Source of the DNA: JAABRB01 sp963735025
Lineage (GTDB): Bacteria; Pseudomonadota; Gammaproteobacteria; Burkholderiales; SG8-39
Reading direction: 5' to 3'
DNA: 64,000 nt
NCBI GenBank assembly: GCA_963735025.1
Contig: CAVTJG010000009.1
Coordinates: 992,001-1,056,000, forward strand
Part shown: positions 34,390 to 41,700 of the stretch, in pieces
How positions within the stretch are numbered: the first letter of the stretch is position 1
Layout: each line of letters starts with the position of its first letter
The notes under the pieces: generated by a model
What the model was told of the DNA's origin: nothing
The model's database searches: none
What the model saw: the letters and a program-made list of their open reading frames with translations, nothing else
Program-made: the position numbers and the translations under genes

Positions 34390-35067
34390 CTAACGCGCGT
34401 GCTTCTGCAGATATCCGACGATATCCTCGATGCGCAGTTGCGGCTCGTCCGGATCGGGCTTCGAGCCGACCACCCGGTTCATCCACAGCATGTTCTTTTC
34501 CATGCGCGCGACCACGGCCGGCCACTCGGCCGCGGTGTAGCGCTGCGGATCAGGAAGGGTGTGGCATTGCTTGCACGCGAGGCGGAACGCCTTTGCCTGA
34601 TCGGACTCGATGTCGGGATACTTCCGCCAGTCCAGCGGACGCTGGGAATAGCGTTGCAGGTAGGTCATCAGCACCGCCCGCTCCTCGTCAGTCGGCGCCT
34701 TGACCCCGGCCATCATCTCTTTCATCAGAGTGCCGAGATTGCCCTTGCCGCGCATGCGCACGACCATCCGCTCGACGATGCCGGGCCATTTCTTGGCATG
34801 ATGCATCGCCGGGTTCGGAAGATTGTGGCACTGCACGCAATACTCGACGACTAGTGCCGCACCGCGCGAATCCGGCTCTGGAAGCTGCGCAAGCGTGAAG
34901 GTCGGCGGAAGAATCCGCGCCAGCATCGGACCATGCGGACTTTCCTGCCAGCGCATGCGCGCCGCTGCGACGGACTGCTCCGCGGAGCTTTGCGCGAGCG
35001 ATGTGCCCATGACGGTCGCGCCCGCCAAAGCGGAGAGCGCGACCAGGCAGATCGAGACTCTGTTCAT
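34390..35067 (-). CDS. Periplasmic dihaem c-type cytochrome
   Basis: 225 residues. A signal peptide (ICLVALSALAGATVMGTSLA) is followed by two haem-attachment sites, CVQCH (about residue 77) and CKQCH (about 168). Distal methionines are available in each half (RMVVRM, KNMLWM). It is likely a periplasmic electron carrier; partner oxidoreductase not seen nearby. Confidence 0.85.
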   Translation of the reverse strand: MNRVSICLVALSALAGATVMGTSLAQSSAEQSVAAARMRWQESPHGPMLARILPPTFTLAQLPEPDSRGAALVVEYCVQCHNLPNPAMHHAKKWPGIVERMVVRMRGKGNLGTLMKEMMAGVKAPTDEERAVLMTYLQRYSQRPLDWRKYPDIESDQAKAFRLACKQCHTLPDPQRYTAAEWPAVVARMEKNMLWMNRVVGSKPDPDEPQLRIEDIVGYLQKHAR

Positions 35068-35076
35068 CGGTGCATT

Positions 35077-36240
35077 TTACAGAGTGTGCCGGCGATCCCC
35101 CGCGCTGAACCCAGCGAGTTCGTCCGGCACGCCGCGTCCGAACGCGATCGCCTTGAAGATCTCGCCCATCTCGGCGGGTGAGAGCAGCTTGCTCGCTGCC
35201 GCGGCGGTGGGGAGATAGCGCGCCGGATCTTCCGGCGGCGTGCGCAACATGAGGTCGGTGATCCCGCAGTTGACCAGGAACTGCTCCTGGCTCGCGTATC
35301 CGAGAACGTCCAGCTCCACCTTCGAGGCTGCGGCCGCGATCGCGCTGAAGTCGACGTGCGCGGTGACGTCCTGCAGCCCGGGCAGGAAGAACGGATCCGC
35401 GTGCGCGCGGTGGCGATAGTGGCACATGAGTGTGCCCTGGGATCGCTGCTCGTGGTAGAACTCCCCGGCGGGGAAACCATAATCCACGAATAACATCACG
35501 CCGCGCTCGAGAATCGCGCCGACGCTCCGCACGAATGCGCGCGCAGCGAGCGCGATCTCGGTCACGTATCCTGGCGCGAGCCCGAGCTGCTCCGCAGCAG
35601 CGCGAAGCTCGCCGGCGGCCGGCCGGAAACTCCATTCGAACGGCCGTTCTCCGCGACTTGCCACGACACCGCCTTCCTCGATGCCTTGCTCGGTCGCGCG
35701 AACGATGTGGACCGGCATGGCGTCCAGCACCTCGTTTCCGAGCACCAAGCCGGAGAACGCGGGCGGCAGGACGTTCAGCCAGGCGATCCGCTCCATCAGA
35801 TGCGGTACGCGCTCGGCGAGCAGGTCGCGGCTGCGCGCGCGCAGGTCCGCGGAGAGCTCGAGAATGAGAAAGCGCTGCGGCGCTGCATCCAGCCGATCGA
35901 GCTCCTCCAGGAGCTCGGCCGCGAGAGCGCCCGAGCCTGCGCCGACTTCCAGTATCTCGTCCAGGCCGAGCGCGAGAATCTGGCGCGCCTGCTGCGCGAT
36001 GCAATGCCCGTAGAGCGGCGTCAGCTCCGGCGCCGTCGTGAAGTCGCCGTCTGCGCCGAGCTTGCGCGCACCCGCACTGTAATAGCCCAGTCCCGGCGCA
36101 TAGAGCACGAGCTCCATGTACCGCGCGAAGCTCATCCAGCCGCCGTCCGCCTCGAGCTCGCGGCGCACGTGCTCGATCACTCGCGCGCTGTGCGCGAGGG
36201 CCTCGGACGAAGGGGGCGGCAGTGTCTCGCGCGTCTCCAT
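35077..36240 (-). CDS. SAM-dependent methyltransferase, MidA/NDUFAF7 family
   Basis: 387 residues. The family (formerly DUF185) has the opening FARYMELVLYAPGLGYYSAG and the SAM motif EILEVGAGSGALAAEL. The mitochondrial member NDUFAF7 methylates an arginine of complex I subunit NDUFS2; bacterial members have unproven targets. It lies nine bases before the cytochrome gene on the same strand and is divergent from the pteridine reductase gene, a pairing common in betaproteobacteria. Confidence 0.9.
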   Translation of the reverse strand: METRETLPPPSSEALAHSARVIEHVRRELEADGGWMSFARYMELVLYAPGLGYYSAGARKLGADGDFTTAPELTPLYGHCIAQQARQILALGLDEILEVGAGSGALAAELLEELDRLDAAPQRFLILELSADLRARSRDLLAERVPHLMERIAWLNVLPPAFSGLVLGNEVLDAMPVHIVRATEQGIEEGGVVASRGERPFEWSFRPAAGELRAAAEQLGLAPGYVTEIALAARAFVRSVGAILERGVMLFVDYGFPAGEFYHEQRSQGTLMCHYRHRAHADPFFLPGLQDVTAHVDFSAIAAAASKVELDVLGYASQEQFLVNCGITDLMLRTPPEDPARYLPTAAAASKLLSPAEMGEIFKAIAFGRGVPDELAGFSAGDRRHTL

Positions 36241-36328
36241 GAGGGGCCGTCATAGTGCGCCATTCCGGTAGAATCCTCAATCGCCTCTGCGCCAACACAG
36301 CGGCGCGAAAACGAGCATCGGGAAGCGA

Positions 36329-37078
36329 ATGGCCGCACCTCTATCCGGAAAGGTAGCGCTCGTCACCGGCGGCGCGAAGCGCGTTGGCGCGGCGATTGTC
36401 CGTCGCCTGAACGATGCCGGCGCGGCGGTCATGGTTCACCATAGAAATTCCCAGGAAGCTGCAAAGGAGCTCGTCGCGGAGCTGAACGGGGCGCGTGCGA
36501 ATTCGTGCGCGTCGGTGCGCGCCGATCTGCTCAATATCGGCGCGGTGGCGGAGCTCGTCAAGACGACCGTCGAGCGCTTTGGCGGGCTCGACATCCTTGT
36601 CAACAATGCGTCGACCTTCTACCCGACGCCTGTGGGCGAGATCAAATCGACCGACTGGGACGACCTGATCGGCACGAATCTCAAGGCGCCGCTCTTTCTC
36701 GCGCAGGCTGCGGCGCTGCACCTCAGGAAGGCGCACGGGTGCATCGTGAACATCACGGACATCCACGCCGAGCGCCCCCTCAAGCGCTACGTCGTCTACA
36801 GTGTGGCGAAGGCGGGACTCGCCGGCCTGACGCGGTCGCTTGCGAGCGAGCTGGGTCCCGACGTGCGAGTGAACGGCGTCGCCCCGGGGCCGATCCTGTG
36901 GCCCGATGATGGATCGTACGACGAGGTGGCACGGCAGCGGGTGGTGTCCCACACGTTGCTCAAGCGCACCGGCGAGGCCGAGGACATTGCCCGCACCGTC
37001 TATTTTCTCGTCGCCGAGGCGCCGTACATCACCGGGCAGGTGATCGCGGTCGACGGCGGACGCAGTATCAATCTCTGA
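36329..37078 (+). CDS. Pteridine reductase (FolM-like short-chain dehydrogenase)
   Basis: 249 residues. NADPH site TGGAKRVGAAIVRRL, NNAS core and catalytic YSVAK (Tyr/Lys) are present; the Arg/Lys-rich motif after TGG is the pteridine-reductase type. It reduces dihydromonapterin or dihydrobiopterin-like pterins and can back up dihydrofolate reductase. Its proximity to ttcA and the MidA-like gene matches the usual betaproteobacterial neighbourhood. Confidence 0.9.
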   Translation: MAAPLSGKVALVTGGAKRVGAAIVRRLNDAGAAVMVHHRNSQEAAKELVAELNGARANSCASVRADLLNIGAVAELVKTTVERFGGLDILVNNASTFYPTPVGEIKSTDWDDLIGTNLKAPLFLAQAAALHLRKAHGCIVNITDIHAERPLKRYVVYSVAKAGLAGLTRSLASELGPDVRVNGVAPGPILWPDDGSYDEVARQRVVSHTLLKRTGEAEDIARTVYFLVAEAPYITGQVIAVDGGRSINL

Positions 37079-37092
37079 AGGAGTGACGAATC

Positions 37093-37395
37093 GTGATCCT
37101 TGAAATCGCAGCCATACGCGTGAAGGCTGGGCAGGACGGGCAGTTCGAGATCGCGTTTCGCGAAGCGTCCCGGGTCATCGGCGCGGCGCAGGGCTACCGG
37201 TCGCACGAGCTCCTCCGCTCGTTCGAGAATTCGGGCAAGTACGTGCTGCTTGTGCGCTGGGACAGCGTCGAGGCGCACATGGAGGGTTTCCGCAATTCGC
37301 CGGACTTCAAGAAGTGGCGTGACTTGATCGGGCCGTATTTCGACGGCGCGCCCGAAGTCGAGCACGGTCAGACGGTGACCGACTCCCGGCTTTGA
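37093..37395 (+). CDS. Antibiotic-biosynthesis-monooxygenase (ABM) domain protein
   Basis: 100 residues, a single dimeric ferredoxin-like ABM domain: ILEIAAIRVKAGQDGQFEIA, then YRSHELLRSFENSGKYVLLVRW and HMEGFRNSPDFKKWR. It starts at a GTG with GAAGGAG about eight bases upstream and 14 bases after the pteridine reductase stop. Such proteins may be small monooxygenases or dimeric stress proteins; function not known here. Confidence 0.82.
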   Translation: MILEIAAIRVKAGQDGQFEIAFREASRVIGAAQGYRSHELLRSFENSGKYVLLVRWDSVEAHMEGFRNSPDFKKWRDLIGPYFDGAPEVEHGQTVTDSRL

Positions 37396-37414
37396 CCGGG
37401 AGGGTGTCGCGCAT

Positions 37415-38164
37415 CTAGCCTCCGCGACTCTCCAGCACCGCCGCCCAGGGGCTTTCCGGACGAGGAAGTAGCAGGCCGCGGGAATCGACGGGCAGGCGCA
37501 CGAGTGAAACGGTGTCGGCGACATTTCCGCCGATCGCCTCGATGCCGCCGGGGGTCTCGGCCACGACGAGGTCGCAGTGGTATGGGCCGCGCCGGAGTTG
37601 CGCGTATCCCGTTACTTCCTCCGCAAACTTCGGCGCGGCGTAGCTCGATCGCGCAACACAGACGAGGTCGCCGACCCGCGGCGCATAGGTTGCCGGGTCG
37701 CGCGCGGCGAAGCGGTCGTCGTCCCGCGGGTCGATGAATCGCTCGATGTAGTCCCAGTGCAGCACGGTCGAGGGAAACTGAGCGGGAGAGAATCCCGCCC
37801 CGCGTGCGAGCCACGCGATGAATGCCGCCGACCAGGGTCGTAGGTCCCCCTGGTTGCCGATGATCGGCAGTCGCGTCACGCTGTACCAGTACATCAGTAC
37901 CCGCGTGAGATACGGCGGCTGCACTTCGTGAGTCGCGGCCCCGTCATCCTCGTAGTGGACGGCTGCTGTGCCGGCCGCGTCGTAGGTCACGACCGGGCGC
38001 CCGAAGAGCATCCACTCCTGCCGCGCGAGGAAGACCATGCGCTCGCGCGCGGTCGGCACGTCGAAATTGGGAGCGATCTCGGGAGACGGAGTGAGGGGCG
38101 CAGGTCCCGGCGCCGCGCATCCGGCCAGGATCGCGGCGGTGAGGCAGGCAATGACGGTACGCAT
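37415..38164 (-). CDS. DUF2272 lipoprotein
   Basis: 249 residues. A lipoprotein signal ends in ILAGC; the remaining 230 residues match DUF2272, an NlpC/P60-like domain, with a CDLVV cysteine and the VGDLVCVARSS block. It may be a cell-wall associated peptidase or amidase. The ATG at 38164 was chosen because it directly precedes the signal peptide. Confidence 0.8.
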   Translation of the reverse strand: MRTVIACLTAAILAGCAAPGPAPLTPSPEIAPNFDVPTARERMVFLARQEWMLFGRPVVTYDAAGTAAVHYEDDGAATHEVQPPYLTRVLMYWYSVTRLPIIGNQGDLRPWSAAFIAWLARGAGFSPAQFPSTVLHWDYIERFIDPRDDDRFAARDPATYAPRVGDLVCVARSSYAAPKFAEEVTGYAQLRRGPYHCDLVVAETPGGIEAIGGNVADTVSLVRLPVDSRGLLLPRPESPWAAVLESRGG

Positions 38165-38339
38165 GAATATTCCCCCGGATGACGAAGTCATGATCACCGA
38201 CGGCCGGTCACGCCGCAACCCCCGTCTCGTCCTCGCCGAAGCGCTTCGCTCTGAGATAATCAGAACGCTGTCGCTCCGCCCCCGATGAATCCGTGCGGGG
38301 CAGGGCCGCGGGAATCCGGGCCGATCCGATTCGAATGTA

Positions 38340-38372
38340 TGCTGGATCCCCGCTACGCGAGGATGACGTGAT
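38340..38372. repeat. Palindromic repeat, family C, degenerate copy
   Basis: ATCCCCGC-TAC-GCGAGGAT followed by GACGTGATTC, just before ttcA. It resembles the two copies at 7.5 kb and carries the same 'ctggatcccc' lead-in. Confidence 0.5.
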
Positions 38373-38378
38373 TCGACC

Positions 38379-39248
38379 ATGAACGCCCCAGATATCAAGC
38401 GGCTGCAAAAAGATGCCTACGAGGCGAACAAGCTCGAGAAACGGCTGCGCCGACTCGTTGGGCAAGCCATCGCCGACTACGAAATGATCGGGGCAGGCGA
38501 TCGGGTGATGGTGTGCCTGTCTGGCGGCAAGGACAGCTACGGCCTGCTCGACGTGTTGCTGAAGCTGCGGGCGATTGCTCCGGTGCCTTTCGAGATCGTG
38601 GCGGTCAATCTCGACCAGCGTCATCCCGGGTTTCCCGAGCACGTATTGCCGGATTACCTGCGGACGCTCGGCGTCCCGTTCCACATCGCTGTGCAGGACA
38701 CGCACTCGGTCGTGAAGCGATTGATCCCGGAGGGCCGCACGATGTGCTCGCTCTGCTCGCGGCTGCGGCGTGGCGCGCTCTACCGGGTCGCTCGCGAGCT
38801 CGGCGCGACGAAGATCGCGCTCGGGCACCATCGTGACGACATCCTGGAAACGTTCTTCCTGAACCTCTTCTTCGGCGGCAAGCTGAAGGCGATGGCGCCC
38901 AAGCTCGTGTCCGACGACGGTCGGCACATCGTCGTGCGCCCGCTCGCCTACGTCACCGAGGCCGACCTCGCACGCTACGCCGACGTGCGGCAATTTCCGA
39001 TCATCCCGTGTGATCTATGCGGTTCCCAGGAGAACCTGCAGCGCAAGCAGGTCAAGGCGATGCTGCGGGAGTGGGAGAAGCAGCATCCTGGCCGTGCCGC
39101 GACGATTTTTCGCAGCCTGGCCAACGCCGAATCCTCGCATCTGCTCGACCGCGCACTGTTCGATTTTCGCGGCATCGTGCCGACCGGTGAGCCGGTCAAG
39201 AACGGCGATCGGGCGTTCGATCCGGATCTGCACGCGCCGCACGACTAG
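38379..39248 (+). CDS. ttcA: TtcA, tRNA 2-thiocytidine synthetase
   Basis: 289 residues. It thiolates C32 of several tRNAs using an Fe-S cluster. The PP-loop SGGKDSYGLLD is near residue 49 and the cluster cysteine pair in MCSLCSRLRRG near residue 123; a third conserved cysteine region is CDLCGSQ. As an Fe-S enzyme it is a possible client of the SUF system at the start of this window. Confidence 0.95.
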   Translation: MNAPDIKRLQKDAYEANKLEKRLRRLVGQAIADYEMIGAGDRVMVCLSGGKDSYGLLDVLLKLRAIAPVPFEIVAVNLDQRHPGFPEHVLPDYLRTLGVPFHIAVQDTHSVVKRLIPEGRTMCSLCSRLRRGALYRVARELGATKIALGHHRDDILETFFLNLFFGGKLKAMAPKLVSDDGRHIVVRPLAYVTEADLARYADVRQFPIIPCDLCGSQENLQRKQVKAMLREWEKQHPGRAATIFRSLANAESSHLLDRALFDFRGIVPTGEPVKNGDRAFDPDLHAPHD

Positions 39249-39260
39249 CTCGCGACTTGG

Positions 39261-39755
39261 TCACGCCGGATCGTACGGCGTGCCGTCCTTGTGGAAGAAC
39301 TGCGTCGCCGCATTGGACGCGCGTCCCGCGAGATCCACGTCGGGGTAGTGCACCCGCTCCCCCGGAAGCCGGTCGCCGACCTCGAGGTAGACGGCCGGCG
39401 AAGTTCCGCGGTTGATCAGGTGATGGCCATTCGGTGCGCCGGCCGGGAAGCCGGCGCACAGCCCGGGTCCGATGATTTGGGCTCCGGTATCGGTCACGAC
39501 CGTGACCTCGCCTTCGAGGACGTAGACGAACTCGTCCTGACGCTCGTGCCAGTGACGCGCGGACGAGTGCGTGCCGGGCGCCAGGGTCACCAGGTTCACG
39601 CCGAAGTTGCGCAGTCCGAGCGCGTCGCCGAGCGCGCGCTTGCTGCGCCCGGAGAGCGGCGCACGCAGCGCCTCGGTCGGATAGACCGACTTCGTGCGGG
39701 GCTCGACCGTCGTCGGATCGAGCACGGGGAGTTCGACATCTGCGTTTTTGGCCAT
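39261..39755 (-). CDS. Cupin domain protein
   Basis: 164 residues. The double-stranded beta-helix metal site is visible as HWHERQDEFVYVLEGE (His-x-His...Glu) and a later His in APNGHHLINRG. Relatives are sugar-epimerase-like or dioxygenase-like; no substrate is evident. I chose the ATG at 39755 (MAKNADVELP). It is divergent from the aminotransferase and shares an AT-rich promoter region with it. Confidence 0.8.
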   Translation of the reverse strand: MAKNADVELPVLDPTTVEPRTKSVYPTEALRAPLSGRSKRALGDALGLRNFGVNLVTLAPGTHSSARHWHERQDEFVYVLEGEVTVVTDTGAQIIGPGLCAGFPAGAPNGHHLINRGTSPAVYLEVGDRLPGERVHYPDVDLAGRASNAATQFFHKDGTPYDPA

Positions 39756-39794
39756 GCGGGCTGCTCCAGTAAGCACGGAGGCGTGGGAGGGCTC

Positions 39795-39926
39795 TTAGTA
39801 TATGATTATATGGACTATTATTGCGAGGCTCTGTATCCCGCCTCCGCCGCCAAAAAGTCCTGTTGTCAAAATAAATTTGATAAGGCAGACTCTCTGCTGT
39901 TTCGGGCCACGGGCCTTCGATTTTCC
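39795..39926. promoter_or_regulatory. AT-rich divergent control region with a dyad (cupin / aminotransferase)
   Basis: This is the most AT-rich stretch of the neighbourhood. On the minus strand TATAAT occurs at 39805-39810, 50 bases before the cupin start. On the plus strand the near-perfect dyad TTGTCAAA-ATAAA-TTTGATAA at 39863-39883 lies about 45 bases before the helix-turn-helix start and could be its operator. Assignment is by inspection only. Confidence 0.45.
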
Positions 39927-40184
39927 ATGAATAGCGTCGAACATCTCATCGCGCTCTTCGGCAGTCAGGCCGAGGTCGCGCGCCGTCTCAGTCTCGACCG
40001 CGCCGTGGTGAGCAACTGGGTGAAGTCGGGTTACGTGCCCGCGCGCTGGGCGATGGAGATCGAGCGTGTGAGCGAGGGCCGCATCAGCGCAGTCGACATC
40101 CTCGACGACGCGAATGCGAAACGGCCGGTCAAGGTCAAGTCGCGCCCCGATGATTTCGGGGCGCTCAACACAGGGAGTCAAGCG
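39927..40184 (+). CDS. Helix-turn-helix segment in frame with the downstream aminotransferase
   Basis: From the ATG at 39927 a 60-residue Cro/YdaS-like helix-turn-helix is read (SVEHLIALFGSQAEVARRLS, then AVVSNWVKSGYVPARW), followed by a linker KRPVKVKSRPDDFGALNT. There is no stop codon before the aminotransferase start at 40185, so the two could be one 502-residue protein. A ribosome site (AGGGAG) before 40185 and a hairpin at 40142-40164 argue instead for two products from one frame, or for a stop hidden by a sequence error. Confidence 0.55.
40142..40164 (+). promoter_or_regulatory. Hairpin between the helix-turn-helix and aminotransferase coding parts
   Basis: GCGCCCCGA-TGATT-TCGGGGCGC, a perfect 9-bp stem with a 5-base loop, ends 9 bases before the AGGGAG ribosome site of the aminotransferase. 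No T-run follows. It may control translation of the second start or be a remnant terminator. Confidence 0.5.
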
Positions 40185-41435
40185 ATGAACGAGTACGCGC
40201 CCACCAAGCGCATCAATTCCTTCCATCCGCCGCAGCGCACGCTGATGGGACCCGGTCCGACCGAGATCCACCCGCGCGTGCTCACCACCATGAGCCAGCC
40301 GGCGATCGGGTATCTCGATCCGGTCTTCGTCGAGATGATGGAGGAGCTGAAATCGCTCCTGCGCTATGCGTACCAGACCAAGAATCCGCTCACCTTCCCG
40401 ATCTCGGGCCCCGGATCGGTCGGGATGGAATACTGTTTCGTGAATCTCGTGCGGCCCGGCGACAAGGTCGTCGTGATGAAGAACGGCGTGTTCGGCGGCC
40501 GGATGATCGAGAACGTCGAGCGCTGCGGTGGGGTGCCCATCGTCATCGACCACGAGTGGGGCGAGCCGTGCGACCCGCAGAAGCTCGAGGACACGCTCAA
40601 GAAGAACGGCGACGTGCGCATCGTCGCGTTCGTGCACGCCGAGACCTCGACTGGCGCGCTGTCCGATGCCAAGACGCTGGTCGAGATCGCTCACAAGCAC
40701 GATGCGCTCACGATCGTCGACGCGGTGACCTCGCTCGGTGGAGTGCCCGTGCTCGTCGACGAGTGGAAGTTCGATGCCGTCTACTCGGCCAGCCAGAAAT
40801 GCCTCTCCTGCACGCCCGGGCTCTCGCCCGTGTCGTTCTCCGAGCGCGTCGTCGCGGACGTCAAGTCGCGCAAGGACAAGATTCACAGCTGGTTCATGGA
40901 CATGAACCTGCTGCTCGGCTACTGGGGTGCGACCAACCGCACGTATCACCACACTGCGCCGACCAACTCGCTGCTCGGATTGCACGAAGCGCTGCTGCTG
41001 TTGCGCGAGGAAGGTCTGGATAACGCGTGGGCGCGGCATCGCCGTCATCACCTCGCGCTGAAGGCAGGCCTGGAAGCGATGGGCCTCAAGTTCCTGGTGA
41101 AGGAGCAGTATCAGATCCCGCAGATGAACGCCGTTTACGTTCCCGAAGGCGTCGACGAGGCGAAGGTCCGGCGCACGTTGCTCGAGGAGTTCAGCCTCGA
41201 GATCGGCGCCGGCCTCGGCCCGCTCGCCGGAAAGATCTGGCGGTTCGGCATCATGGGTTACTCGTGCCGCCCCGATAACGTGATGCTGTGTCTCTCCGCG
41301 CTCGGCTCGGTGCTCTCGGACCTCGGCCGCCCGGTGCACGTCGGCGATGCGGAGGCTGCGGCGCACAACGCCTACGCGCACATGCACACCAGCGCGGCGC
41401 AATCCAAGCGGAAGCCGGTGCCCCAGGCGGCCTGA
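40185..41435 (+). CDS. Class V aminotransferase, alanine-glyoxylate / serine-glyoxylate type
   Basis: 416 residues from this start. It is a PLP enzyme of fold type I; the opening RTLMGPGPTEIHPRVL and the PLP lysine in SASQKCLSCTPG mark the AGXT/serine-pyruvate family. It transfers the amino group of alanine or serine to glyoxylate or pyruvate, as in photorespiration-like or C1 metabolism. AGGGAG lies seven bases before this ATG. It is followed by a strong terminator. See the preceding entry for a possible in-frame DNA-binding extension. Confidence 0.92.
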   Translation: MNEYAPTKRINSFHPPQRTLMGPGPTEIHPRVLTTMSQPAIGYLDPVFVEMMEELKSLLRYAYQTKNPLTFPISGPGSVGMEYCFVNLVRPGDKVVVMKNGVFGGRMIENVERCGGVPIVIDHEWGEPCDPQKLEDTLKKNGDVRIVAFVHAETSTGALSDAKTLVEIAHKHDALTIVDAVTSLGGVPVLVDEWKFDAVYSASQKCLSCTPGLSPVSFSERVVADVKSRKDKIHSWFMDMNLLLGYWGATNRTYHHTAPTNSLLGLHEALLLLREEGLDNAWARHRRHHLALKAGLEAMGLKFLVKEQYQIPQMNAVYVPEGVDEAKVRRTLLEEFSLEIGAGLGPLAGKIWRFGIMGYSCRPDNVMLCLSALGSVLSDLGRPVHVGDAEAAAHNAYAHMHTSAAQSKRKPVPQAA

Positions 41436-41459
41436 GCGGGCACCCTCCACGAACGAAGA

Positions 41460-41484
41460 CGGCGGACTCAGGTCCGCCGTTTTT
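41460..41484 (+). terminator. Rho-independent terminator after the aminotransferase
   Basis: CGGCGGAC-TCAG-GTCCGCCG followed by TTTTTG: perfect 8-bp stem, 4-base loop, T-run. It closes the cupin-divergent aminotransferase transcript. The next 216 bases up to the autotransporter start contain a small CCCGG-AAAA-CCGGG hairpin (around 41595) and no gene. Confidence 0.88.
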
Positions 41485-41700
41485 GTATCGGCACTGGACG
41501 CTGATGTTGCGCTCTGGCGACGGGAACGGGGCGCGGGCGCTTGCGTCGGTGCCGCACGCCAGAATGTCAAACATCGTTAAATTACGGCGAGATCCCGGAA
41601 AACCGGGCGGATCATCGGGATATGATTCGACCAGGGAGGATGCGAGGTCGGGCTCAGCCCCGGGGCATTTGACGAATCGAATTCTGCAGCCCCCTCGACG

